The notes beneath the pieces were generated by a model. That model searched no databases. It was not told the origin of the DNA and saw nothing but the letters and a program-made list of their open reading frames with translations. This document shows, in pieces, positions 24,600-35,053 of a DNA stretch of 64,000 nucleotides. Every line of letters begins with the position of its first letter. Positions within the stretch are counted from its first letter, which is position 1. The DNA is from Magnolia sinica (lineage: Eukaryota > Streptophyta > Magnoliopsida > Magnoliales > Magnoliaceae), in contig NC_080590.1 in assembly GCF_029962835.1 (NCBI RefSeq), forward strand, positions 57,472,001 to 57,536,000, written 5' to 3'. The position numbers and the translations under genes were made by a program.

Positions 24600-26746
24600 C
24601 ACTTAGAAATTGCATACATGTCATACATGGTGGAAAAATCTGATCTGCATCTTGCAAGTGGTGTGGTTTTTGGTTTTGTTATGTTTTTTTGTGAAAACCA
24701 CTAGGATTTTTTTTTTTTAATTTTTTTTTTTTTTTTTATAAAGTATAAAGAAAAGGTAATGAAGATGATATTAAATGTGAACCTTAACAAGTATTTTGCA
24801 TTATCTGGGGAATTCTAACCCCATTCCTCATGTCCATGTCCATAACAATATCCATAACCATGCATCATCGATTCTCCTTGTAAGAAGACATCCTCCTCAT
24901 GAATAAATTTGTCAAGAAATAAAAATATTTGAGAGTGGGCAAATGATAAAAAAGAGAAGCTATGAAGCCACACTTTTATTTAGATGCCTGTTAACGTTTT
25001 TGAAATTAATTAGAGTTTCCATGCTAGAGCAGATGCTTGATCCGTCAATCCTCCCTCCTCCATTATGATTTGGCATTTATCTATTCGGAAACATATGCAG
25101 AATTAATGGACAATTTTCTCATGGAATCGAAGTCTAGCATGGGAGATCCTGGGAAATGTGTATCTTCAGTCATGCTACACAATTTTCTTTCTGAATTCAG
25201 TTCAGCTTCTTTCAAGACTTTGCTGCTTCCATGTCCTTGTAGAAGACAGGAATTTGCACATGACATGATTTCTTCTCGGTAGCTTTCTCTATCTAGTGAT
25301 TGGGTCAGTTTTTCAGACTATGTTTTATATTTTCACAGTCATATATAGGTTGCAAATCTTGCTAATTCATCAATTCAAATGGGATGGGCGGGCAGTCAAT
25401 CTAATTTGATGCATGATATATGCAATTTCTGCAACACTCTTTAACATTTCATATTGCAGTTTTGGCAATTCATCAGTAATGGTTGAAGCTTTTGTAGAAT
25501 GGTCTGTTCAAATTCTCTCAATTGTAAGTTGGTTTGTATCCAACCTAAAATCTCTTAGTCTAGACTTTGGTTAGGCTTGCTTTGTGACAGATAATGAAAT
25601 TAGTGGATGGATATGTGTCCTATGGTCATCAAGATTGATTTGAGAAAAGGCTAATCGCCCATTCCTTTATGGCTTCTTGAGACAATTGGCTTCAACGTTA
25701 AATAGAGTAAGTCGACTGGTGCCCCACTTGGATCCTTGGAACACGATTCCAGAGTGATGGTTCCCAAGATTGATTTTTCCAGATGTCTTATGGTTGAGGA
25801 ATGCTAATTACAGGTTCACCTTCTTCAAACACTAAACAAAAAACACACCATGTGCTCATGTGACGTGTGTGAGATTGTGGATGATCCTCGAGTGGTCCAC
25901 AAGGTGCATGTGCCCACTTTTACCGTGGATGGTTATGATCCAAAAGCCAGACTGGTTGGATGATATCCTGACCATTCGATCAATGATCTTAAGATAGAAG
26001 CTTCAGGTTTGGATTTCCACTCTGTCTAAAATGTTCAGTAATTTCAAAACAAAGCCACTCCACCATTCAACTAAATGTTGGTCTGTGGCTAGTTGTAAAT
26101 GCTACCTTAGCTACAACCCATTGTATTGGAGTTTTAGGTACTATCATATGCTACCTTTGCCAGTGGTGAATCCAATTAGACTTGTGGATACTTTTAAATG
26201 CCACTAGCTATGGTCGAATCCTATTGTTGTCTGATCAATAGAACAGCTGGTGATAGGGAGTGGACTCTTTCAAGAAGGCTGCCTTCAAAAATGTACAAGA
26301 TGCCCCACTTCCCATCTTCTCCCATCAATTGTAGTGGAATTTTGCCATATGTAGTTCACCTTGATCATTTCCTAAATATTGGGATGCTTAAGTTAGCACT
26401 CCATGATTGGGCTCACCCACATGACGTACGCCCCAAGTTGATGTCTGTGATTTGGGCCATCAATCCAGAAGCCCGAGTATGGATTGGATGCAGAGTAAGA
26501 ATGGTTCTGATTGGATGATTATGCCAATGAACAGGAGGACTTTTGCATGTTAATGCGTACTGTATCAACCAAGCAACCATATGTTTAGATCACCTTGTCT
26601 TTAGTGTTTTCCATGTCTATGGCCAAGCAATGGCTGGATTTGCTTGACATATGGAGGATTTTTTTACCGTTAATGTCAACTGCTAAAGCTAAGTGATGGA
26701 TCACATGGTTCTAAATGAAGGCTCCAAATTTGGCACCATCATTTCT
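24600..26746. other. Outer CACTA interior without recognised genes
   Basis: A T-run at 24700-24740 is followed by AT-rich sequence. One open frame at 25037-25282 (81 codons) shows no motif I recognise. Confidence 0.4.
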
Positions 26747-26749
26747 TAA

Positions 26750-27413
26750 GGGGTCATTTGGATGGTGGTAAATGTTTTACATCGTAAATGATTTACTAGT
26801 AAATTACTTAAAGGCTGTAAATGATTTATAGCCTGTCTGTTTGGCTTTAAGTTGTAAATGATTTATTAGCGAATCATTTATAGTGTTAAGATAGCCTGTA
26901 AATGGTAAATGAAATCTACTTTATAGGCTTTCATTCAAAAAATAATAATAATAATAATTTAAAAAAAAAAGGCCGTTGTCATTTCCTCATTTACTAGTAA
27001 ATAAAAACTCAATTTTTTTGCTGGAAAATGAGAAGGGGGCTTTGTTAGTAAATCATTTACAACAAGTGGAAAATGATTTACTAGCAAATTGCAAGTGCCG
27101 CGAATGCCATTGTGTAGGAGTGGTTAATCTTTATTTGGTTGAGGATTGGTTTGTTGAAGTCTTGGTTTTTGCTTGCTGCCATCAGATTTTTGGTGGTTAG
27201 CTAGCTTTCATGGTCGATTAGTGTTTGGCAATAGTAAAACCGCGATTATTTTGGATCTCCGCCTCGTATGATGTTTTGTTCTCATAGGATGCATTTAGAT
27301 TAAAAAATAAAATAAAATGATTTACTAGCAAATTAGAGCATCCAAACAATTGTAAATGATTTGCTAGTAAATCATTTATTACTTGCCCCATTTAGCACCA
27401 TCCAAACGACCCT
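26750..27413. mobile_element. Tourist/Harbinger-type MITE
   Basis: The ends are GGGGTCATTTGGATGGTG and, inverted, AGGGTCGTTTGGATGGTG, flanked by TAA on both sides. That is the termini and target duplication of PIF/Harbinger-derived Tourist MITEs. The interior of 664 bp is filled with GTAAATGATTTACTAG-type palindromic repeats and has no coding capacity. A related fragment lies at 29268-29352. Confidence 0.75.
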
Positions 27414-27529
27414 TAAATTAGTTTTTGTTATTAAAAAGAATTTGTAGATTTATTTTTATTTTATTTTTTCCATTAGCAAATGAAGAAAGTAAGAATTTGA
27501 GATTTTATTGTGAATATCACTACAAGAAA

Positions 27530-27960
27530 AGTGGGTTTTAGCCTCGGTTTAAAACTGTGGCTAAAAAGGTTAAAAAATGAGGCTAAAGTCTTTAGCTTCA
27601 GTTTTGCCTCAGTTATCCAAACCAAGGTTGAAACCCCTGTGGCTAAAGGCTTTAGCCTCAGTTTTAGCAACTGAGGTTAAAATGACTTTTATAGCCTCGG
27701 TTCTTCAAGTGAGGCTAAAAACCTTTTTAGCTTCAATTTTCTTGAAATGAGGCTAAATCAAAATTTTAGCCTCCATTGTTTTCAACTGAGATTAAATCCG
27801 AATTTTAGCCTCAATTGCGTTCAACCGAAGCTAAATCTATTTTTAACCTCGGTTCTCAACAACCGAGGCTAAAGCCTTTAACCACTGGAATTTCAACCTT
27901 GGTTATCAACAACTGAGGCTAAATTCAAGCCTCAGTTACAAATTGAGGCTAAAAATGTTT
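27530..27960. repeat. Left subterminal repeats of the 27518 CACTA element
   Basis: Diverged units of about 40-48 bp with TTTTAGCCTCGGTT and AACTGAGGCTAAA arms. They match the right-end array at 34441-34983. Confidence 0.85.
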
Positions 27961-28301
27961 TTTAATTTTTTAATATTTATTTAAACTACTAATTCATTCA
28001 TTCAATCCACTCATGAAACAATCAATCATGAAAGCCACATTACCAACAAAACAATTAACGATAGTTTATTTAAAGTTTAACTCAATCAAACTGTTACACA
28101 ACACTAGGTTCTACAAATAATACAAAGTCATGGTTACGCCCGTCATCACCGGTGCCATCGTGCTTGGCGAACCCTGAGATAACACTACCCGTCCATCTTC
28201 TGCTGCTTCCAGGCCAACGTCATCATTGCCTCCACTAGCATTCTCCATTCAAATTGTGTGTAGCAGGCCCTGCAACCTCAATAGGTAGCTCTGGCCTGCT
28301 G

Positions 28302-28532
28302 GCTGCAACACATGAAATGAAACTCTCAAATAAGAAATTAAATGCAGATGGATGTGTGTAGGGAAAGGAAAGAGAGTAGAATTAAGAGTTGGAAGTGCTG
28401 GAAAGGAAACCCAAAAAGAGGATCCGATAATGAATGAGAAAACAGACAAGATGTAGATTATAGTACATTCTCACTGACCCGGATTTGCTTAATGCGGCGG
28501 ACCTCATCAGGTCCATGTTGCAGACTCTCAGC
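28302..28532 (-). pseudogene. Unassigned captured exons (minus strand)
   Basis: 28479-28532 is a 54-nt open segment (AESLQHGPDEVRRIKQIR) between a TTTCTACAG acceptor and a GTCAGTG donor. The next acceptor, TGTGTTGCAG, opens at 28302 and leads into more open sequence that stops near 28250. The layout is that of real plant exons. I do not recognise the protein. It would be the 3' part of a minus-strand transcript running from UBP1 through RFC1 and the acyltransferase. Confidence 0.45.
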
Positions 28533-28604
28533 CTGTAGAAATTGATAAAAACCAAGATGAGGCAGGGGAAATAAACTTATGCATTGTAACATAAGACTTT
28601 TACC

Positions 28605-28865
28605 CTATGAAAGACAATGCATCATAAGATATTCATTCTTCAAAAGCAATTGATATGACCTTTTTCTGATCCAAGCTATGCTTTTCACAATAAGCCTTGT
28701 GCTAAAAAAAACTTGCCTCCACCAGTCTTCACATCCATGATACTTATTATTTATAGTATCAGGAGTTAAACACTCACAAACTTCACTCATACCCAATGAG
28801 AATCCAAAAATTAACTCAGGAATGTCAGGATTAGACAGATGCAGTGCCACAATTGGCTCAGCCAT
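28605..28865 (-). other. Open frame of 86 codons, unassigned
   Basis: A minus-strand open frame lies between the acyltransferase exon and the 28479 exon. It contains a GTATGAG donor-like site after IFGFSLG. It may be partly a captured exon. No family was recognised. Confidence 0.3.
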
Positions 28866-28934
28866 AACAAATTACAATTTTTTTAAAAAGAAGAATTTAG
28901 AAATAATTATTATTCAAATAAAATAGCACATTAC

Positions 28935-29034
28935 CTCAGTCTTCATATCTATCCCATATATACAGAAAATGTTTTTCAATGGAGGTCTATCCCAAGGTGT
29001 AAGAGGATTTAGCACTGGATCACCACGATACAAC
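28935..29034 (-). pseudogene. PSAT1: Phospholipid:sterol acyltransferase exon fragment (LCAT family)
   Basis: A 100-nt segment with an intact TTTCAG acceptor and GTAATG donor reads YRGDPVLNPLTPWDRPPLKN followed by IFCIYGIDMKTE. This is the family's conserved stretch ending TEVGYYFAPSG. Plant PSAT1 moves an acyl group from phospholipid to sterol in the ER membrane. Only this one exon is present, without catalytic residues of the Ser-Asp-His triad as far as I can see. It is open in frame and preserved well enough to be spliced. PDAT is the alternative, but the spacing and wording fit PSAT1 better. Confidence 0.82.
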
Positions 29035-29267
29035 CTGAAATTTATAGCATTAAAAAACATAAGCTTGCTGGAAATGATATGACTCCAAAAATGCAGAACA
29101 TTAGTACAGCACATGCAATCAAATAAAATAGCTTTTCCACCATCTACCTCAGGTAACAAGCCAATCCGCATTTGTAAAATCAAAGGCCAGAGGAGAACTT
29201 TAATCAGGCATGAAAGTGGAAGGGTCAAAACCTACAAGCCATAGAAAAGCATTTACAGGCAATTTTC

Positions 29268-29352
29268 AGCATCCAAACACAGACTATAAACCATTTACCT
29301 GTAAATCATTTACAGTTAACCCCATTTACAAGCATCATCCAAACACATCCTA
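29268..29352. repeat. Short relative of the Tourist-type MITE
   Basis: CATCCAAACAC, ATTTACCTGTAAATCATTTAC and CATCATCCAAACACATCC repeat the vocabulary of the MITE at 26750 in miniature. Confidence 0.4.
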
Positions 29353-29366
29353 ACCATACCTATAAA

Positions 29367-29480
29367 TAATAAAACTTGTCACCTTCTTCTCTGGCAAAAG
29401 AATAAAACTTGTCACCTTCTTCTTCTCTGGCAAAAGAATAAAACTTGTCTCCTTCTTTTTCTTCTTCTTTGGCAAAAGAT
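29367..29480. repeat. Tandem triplication, about 32-38 bp
   Basis: Three head-to-tail copies of AATAAAACTTGTCACCTTCT...CTCTGGCAAAAG differing in the length of a CTT run, inside the 27518 CACTA element. Confidence 0.85.
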
Positions 29481-31130
29481 TTCAAAGTTACCAGCGCATC
29501 CATAGGCAATTCAATGGCTCAGTAGCAAATTGGTGAAGTAAGTCAAAGAAAAGTTCTTACCATTGCTAAATCACATGCATGACTATCTTCTTGGAGAAAA
29601 TTGTATAAAAATACAGTACCTGAGTATGGATACAGCAAAGATCAGGTACGGCGGATCCCCTAAATCCAAATTTTCATGACAAATACAGCAAGGGATTGGT
29701 CAGAACTCATAAGATAATCATGTTATGGATTGCACCATGTTTGATTGATGCTTTCTACCTTGCCTAGAACAGATGAAAGAAAGGCAACAGGAAAACATTT
29801 ATATGGTGTCTCTCCTTTCTAGCAGTGCTGTGGTCAATCTAGAAAGGAAGAAACAACAGGTACTTCAGCAATTGCTTGGAATCTGTGGAAGAGATCTTTC
29901 ATAAGCTAAACAGTTGGATCCGTCTTGGGCAATGGGTTTGCCTACAGTTTAGAAGTAAAAAAGGAGGAATTATTGGGTTGTTGGGTCTTTTTCTTCCTTA
30001 ATGCCATCTTTAGGGGTGAATGCAATGATCTCTCTTCATCCCACATTGCTTATTCTCATTTTTCCCTCTTTTCAGTTGTTCTAATAAAATTTTCTTGTGT
30101 TACTGTTCAAAAAAGATAGCCAAGTTCAAATGATGCCCCAACAATATCAAGCAAGCTGGACTTGCAACCCAATTGGTAATATTCATTTAAAATTCTAAAT
30201 AACTGATAGCTCAACAGTTTAAAAACAGAATGGATCTGCATTTCAAGTCTTGTGAAGGCAGGTCTCTTATCCATACCTTATCCTGCTGTTTGAGTATCCA
30301 ACTCAGGTACTCCACTTTTGAAGGACCCACATAACATGGGTAGAAACTATTTATTAAAAAAAGTCAGTTTAAATATTTGAGATACCAATGAGTCAAGATG
30401 ATTTGTAATAGTGGTGCAAGAACAGAAATTGGGCTGTTAATACAAATTCAAGCAGTAGTGGTTCACTGAATAAGCTGAACATTGATTCTAAACCCCATCC
30501 ATAAATCTGGGGACCTTGCGTCCACCCAAAAAAAGAAGAAGAAGAAGATACCTTTCCTTTCCCTTATGCTAATTTGGAAAGAGCAAACCAACAAAATAGT
30601 CTTTCTTTTCCCTAATGCTCATTTGGAAAGAGTAGACCAACAAAATAGTCTCACAAAAGGAACATGTGCATGTGTAACTTTAAGCAATTCCAATCCAGGT
30701 GAATCATTACTTTGAACAATGCAATATTTGATGTTGACAAAAAGATTTTTATTTTTTGAGGTAATCCTAGCCTAAATTTATTCTCCTCCTCTAACCAAAT
30801 GTGGGCCATTGACCATTTTTCTTTTGGGGACTGTTAGTTTAGAATTATTATATGGCTAAAAGCACAACTTATGGGGGTATTTATCGAATCAGTACTGGGT
30901 CTATACACAAAATATGTGGCATTTGTAATGTTTTCTAGACAACTAAGATTGCCTGAATGTATTTGAGCCAAGAATGACAAGGGAAAAGCATGTACATACA
31001 TACCTACCGCTTCTGCTTCTTCTTCTACTGCTTCGGTGACACCTTTAAGAAGCAAGCCTAAAAAGGTAGAAAAAAAGGTAGAAAAAGATGAAAGTGAGGT
31101 TAGAAAAGTCTTCACAGGCTATTCTGCATC
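29481..31130. other. CACTA interior without recognised genes
   Basis: Probable captured intron or filler sequence. A tandem duplication of about 48 bp (GCTNATTTGGAAAGAG...CAACAAAATAGTC) lies near 30555-30645. No exon was recognised. Confidence 0.4.
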
Positions 31131-31151
31131 AACATCAAGCAAACAAAGAAC

Positions 31152-31326
31152 CTGTTGTTTCATAGGTTTCCTGAAGTTGAGAAGCAAACAGTAGTTAACA
31201 AGACTTTTTAGCTTCTGACTGTAGCGGTCATTACAGATACAAATGATAGGAATTTTGGAAATCTTAATACTAGCAGACATACCATCAACCTCGTCCATAA
31301 TCAACACAGATTTTGGATGCTTTGAC
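31152..31326 (-). pseudogene. RFC1: Replication factor C large subunit exon fragment
   Basis: A 175-nt exon with an AG acceptor and GT donor is open throughout. It reads SKHPKSVLIMDEVDGMSA, then SIKISKIPIICICNDRYSQK, LKSLVNYCLLLNF and RKPMKQQ. This is the AAA+ Walker B region (DEVDG) of the clamp-loader large subunit, which opens PCNA during DNA replication. Compared with the family as I recall it (GMSAGDRGGVADLIASIK), eleven residues are missing in frame between GMSA and SIKISK, bounded by GCT repeats. The Walker A and sensor regions are absent. It lies in the same orientation as the UBP1 and acyltransferase pieces. It is a captured fragment, not a working gene. Confidence 0.93.
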
Positions 31327-31329
31327 CTG

Positions 31330-33387
31330 ATTCAGAGATAGATAGCATTAGAAAAATGTCAATTATTTTTCGGAACATTAGAATAAGTAGAACAAAGTAA
31401 AGACCAACCAGTTCATGTTAGAACTCAGAGCTTCGTAGAGAGTTGGCAGCATTTAAATTCCCACTAAGGCAGTTTGCCTCCCTCCTCCAACCAAAGCCTA
31501 ATGAATGGTGCTTTGATGTCCTCATCAAAATCTTCCCACTAACTTAAAATGTTTTAGCTCTTGGCAAATTAGAAAATACATATGAATAAATCTCCCCTAG
31601 AATGAAGAAAAAACCCCGAAATTTTTCATATTATCAGCAAACATAACTTTTCAAACAAATGTGGGTGTTTCATTTTGGGTCCTTTATTTGGGGTTGGTTT
31701 TACATTATTTTTCAAGAAGACTGTGAATCTTTAGTGAGAATTTACATCTAAAAACAACAGTGTTTAGTGCCTAAGAAAGCTGAGGAGATTCAACTCGTCT
31801 TAAGAAATGCTAAAGGGGGAGTTTTAGTTATAAGAAAAAGAAAGAGAAGTTGATAAGATCACACGAGAAATCAAGTACTCGAAAACTTGATCTTGTCTTT
31901 GAAAGTTGAGAAAATAAGATCATGCAAAAGCTTTCAAAACTCAACAAATTCGATCAAGGACTCAAAATGACTTGAAGAAAGAGATATAATAAGATTGTTA
32001 GACTAGAAAGTCAATTGAGCGTGCAGAAACTTGGAATTTTATGTTATTAACCTTAGCATTCTAGTTGTATGAGAACATGGTCACTTTGGGCTTTTGCTCC
32101 CATCAGGTCCATGATGAAAGACCAATAATTATGTTTGTCATACATGAACAGATTGCATAAAAATAAAAATAAAAATAAAATTTAAAGTTGTTCCATGACT
32201 CAAATAGTGTTTCTTCTATCAAGATTTGAAACAGGAATTCTCATGACTGCTTGACAGAACTTCAGGCCAGCTACCTACATGACATCAACCCTCCTTTTAC
32301 TTGGTCTGGGGACTGGCTGGCTGAGAAATTGCTGAGAAGGACATTTGAAATTCCACGAATTTGTAACACAGTATTCATGTGACAAACATTTTTAAAATCT
32401 TTTTAGTTTCACCAAGATATTCCCAATAATATCCTGAGAAAACCTCAAAATCTAAAATCTCCCCTGAATTCTACTAGCAGAGAAATTACTGAGAATGATA
32501 TTTATCTCTGTGACATGGATGTTTGAATTTATTTTATTTTTTGTGACAAGGACATTTGATAATTCCACTCATTTATAACCACAATATTCATGTGACAAAT
32601 GTAATAGATCCATCACATGATTCACATAGATCATACATAACGTGCAGTTTCCTTGGCCAAGAAAAGCAGGTTGGTCCACTAATCAGGTTGAGAACACTTG
32701 TGTATATTTAATGCAAATTGCCATTTCTTCTCTATATTTTGGCCTACCTTATATAATGAGCGGACTAGCCAGATTTTTTAGCCTGGACGACTAACAGTCA
32801 GCTTGCATGCCATGTGTCTGTTTTCATATTTTCTCAGCTTTTAACATTGAACATTGCATCATTTGTAGCATTTTCTTTATTAATAATGTTGGCTTTTGGT
32901 TGCAGAAACGATTGATAATCTAATGGCTTCAAGTCGCAATTGGGCAGAGAATAAAAATAACAACAAAGGGATACAGAGCTTGGCACCACCACAACAACAA
33001 TGTCGTGCATTCTCCAAGTCTCGCAGCTCTTCCCCTGAGACATTTCATCAAACACATCTTGTGCACACCTTAAACATTCACAACAAATAATGAATGACAA
33101 GACTATTTTATGTCTACATCCATTGTATACATGGCATACATCTATAGCAACCCAGGCCATCTAGATCATTGGTCCCATTACAGAGTTTAGGAAATCCCAT
33201 TACAGGTCGAATTTGGGAATTTCTTCCCAAAAGGAATATCAAAGCGAAATAATGGAATTTATTATGAGAATCAAAACGTACAAAACGAGATTTTTAGAAA
33301 ATGCATTTTTGAGCAAATCATGACACAGACATGCATTAGGCACGAAAACTGAGAAATTTGGGGGGAAATTTGATCCTAGAATGGTAC
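31330..33387. other. CACTA interior between the RFC1 and UBP1 pieces
   Basis: AT-rich, intron-like sequence. A plus-strand open frame of 64 codons at 32896-33090 has no recognisable family. Confidence 0.4.
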
Positions 33388-33498
33388 CTGAGACGTGGCA
33401 GCCGCGAGGACGCCGGGATGGTAGAGTTGCTACTTATGTAGCAACGCCTACTACATCAGGGCTTGTTGCTATTGCTGCTGCTTCAATCTCTGCTGCAT
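33388..33498 (-). pseudogene. UBP1: Oligouridylate-binding protein UBP1, first coding exon
   Basis: From ATG at 33498 the segment reads MQQRLKQQQ, QQALM, ALLHK and QLYHPGVLAAATSQ, interrupted by four TAG codons. It ends at a clean GTACC donor. This is the glutamine-rich N-terminus of the plant UBP1 family, nuclear RNA-binding proteins with three RRMs that bind U-rich RNA and enter stress granules. No RRM is present. All four stops (codons 10, 16, 17 and 23) stand where the family has CAG glutamine, so each is a C-to-T change. The sequence upstream on this strand, to about 33880, looks like a captured leader and perhaps promoter. Confidence 0.88.
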
Positions 33499-33890
33499 TC
33501 TCCCAACCTTCTTGAATGTATTGTCCAGGAACCCAACGGACAAAACAGCAAATCTCGGGCAGGAACCCTGGAAAGGAGCGGCGAAGAAGGATTCCAGCTC
33601 TTTTACAGAGATTGAAGCTGAGAAAACGAGAAAAAAAAAAAGGAGTAAAATCTACGAATCGGGAGCAGAAACCCTAGGCGAAAAAGCGAAGAAAGAGATC
33701 GAGGTCTTGACAGGTTCTTCAAAGATAGAAGAAATCAAAGAGATTTGTAGAAAATTAAATGAAAAAAAAAAAAAAAAAGGAAGGACGATCGAGGTGTGAA
33801 AATCCCAGGGGAAATTCCTAGAAAGAGAACGAATATCTCTCTCGCTCGCTCGCACAGCGAGTGAGAAAAGGAGTCAGGGAAAAAGCAACC
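33499..33890 (-). promoter_or_regulatory. Possible captured UBP1 leader/promoter
   Basis: The stretch between the UBP1 start codon and the CTCGCTCGCTCGC sequence near 33840-33855 is more GC-rich than its surroundings and is followed outward by the subterminal zone. A captured promoter would drive a minus-strand transcript through the UBP1, RFC1 and acyltransferase exons. This is inferred from position only; I see no definite TATA box. Confidence 0.3.
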
Positions 33891-33924
33891 ATTCACGCCC
33901 GTCGAATTTATATTTTTGAATTAG

Positions 33925-34440
33925 ACTTTTAGCCTCGGTTTGTATGCAACCGAGGCTAAAAAGTTCGTGTGAAATCTTTCTTCTGCCCATCCGATTTCAT
34001 TTGAAATTTCTTAATTTTTTTCAGAATTTTTAATTATTTGAAAATTTTCAAATTTCTAAAAATTTTCAAACTTTTTCAAGATTTTCAAATCCAAAATTCT
34101 TTTTTTTTTAAAAAAAATTTCAAAAATTTTCAAAATTCTTAATTTTTTTAAAAATTCATACTTTTTCATAATTATCATTTTTTTTATTCTTAATTTTTCA
34201 AAAAAAAAATTTCTCAATTTTTTAAAAGTTCTCAAAAATTTTAAAAATTCTTAGTTCTTAAAAAATTCAAAATTCAAATCTTTTTCAAAACTCTCAATTT
34301 TTTTTTTCAAAATTCTCAATTTTTTCCCAATTGGCTCCATTTTTTTTTCAAAAATCTCAATTTTTTCACAATTGTCAAAAATTTTAAAAATTATTAATTC
34401 TTTCAATATTCTCAATTTTTTTTCAATATTCTTAAATATA
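33925..34440. repeat. AT-rich block with TTTTTCAAAATTCTCAATTTT repeats
   Basis: Low-complexity A/T sequence built from variants of TTTTCAAAAATTCTCAA, preceded by one AGCCTCGGTT unit at 33930-33962. It separates the captured UBP1 leader from the 42-bp array. Confidence 0.7.
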
Positions 34441-34983
34441 GACTTTTGGCCTCGGTTCTTATAAAACGGAGGCTAAAAAGTAGACTTTTGGCCTCGGTTC
34501 CTATGCAACTGAGGCTAAAAAGTAAATTTTTTGCCTCGGTTCCGATGCAACTGAGGCTAAAAAGTAGACCTTTCGCCTTAGTTCCTATGCAACTGAGGCT
34601 AAAAAGTAGACCTTTCACCTCAGTTCCTATGCAACCGAGGCTAAAAGGTAGACTTTTCGCCTCGGTTCCTATACAATTGAGGCTAAAAGGTGACTTTTCA
34701 CCTCGGTTCCTATGCAAATGAGGTTAAAAGGTAGACTTTTCACCTCAGTTCCTATGTAACTGAGGCTAAAAGGTAGACTTTTTGCCTCGGTTCCTATGCA
34801 ACTGAGGCTAAAACCTAGACTTTTCGCCTTAGTTCCTAAGCAACTGAGGCTAAAAGGTAGACTTTTCGCCTCGGTTCCTATGCAACTGAGGCTAAAAGGT
34901 AGACTTTTTGCTTCAATTCCTATGCAACTGAGGTGAAAGATGAACTTTTAGCCTCAGTTCCTTAACAACCGAGGCTAAAAGAC
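34441..34983. repeat. 42-bp tandem array, about 13 units (right subterminal zone)
   Basis: Head-to-tail units of the form GACTTTTCGCCTCGGTTCCT followed by ATGCAACTGAGGCTAAAAGGTA. Each unit holds an inverted repeat, GCCTCGGTT against AACTGAGGC, and could form a small hairpin. En/Spm-type elements carry such repeats as binding sites for the DNA-binding transposase protein. An unusually regular example. Confidence 0.92.
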
Positions 34984-35053
34984 ACATTTAGCCTCCATTT
35001 TTTCAACCGAGGTTAAAAAATTGTGGCTAAAGGCCTATTTTCTTGTAGTGTAT

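Larger units (their letters stand above)
27518..35050. mobile_element. CACTA transposon carrying three captured host genes
   Basis: The termini are CACTACAAGAAAA and its exact inverse TTTTCTTGTAGTG. The flanks carry a perfect TAT duplication (27515-27517 and 35051-35053). Both ends have subterminal repeats built from AGCCTCGGTT and its inverse AACTGAGGCT. Length is 7,533 bp. No transposase is seen; the interior carries exons of UBP1, RFC1 and a phospholipid:sterol acyltransferase, all on the minus strand. It is inserted in the outer CACTA-like element. Intact termini and duplication argue for a fairly recent, trans-mobilised insertion. Confidence 0.93.

Noticed and set aside
24005-24628. 207-codon minus-strand open frame
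   Set aside because: It runs through the CT/GA microsatellite, giving a long Arg-Glu repeat. No family motif.
33512-33799. 95-codon plus-strand Lys/Glu-rich open frame
   Set aside because: It is antisense to the UBP1 leader region and ends in an A-run; composition explains the open frame.
34412-34721. Paired open frames of 91-101 codons with a repeating protein pattern
   Set aside because: They translate the 42-bp subterminal array of the CACTA element; the protein periodicity reflects the DNA repeat.
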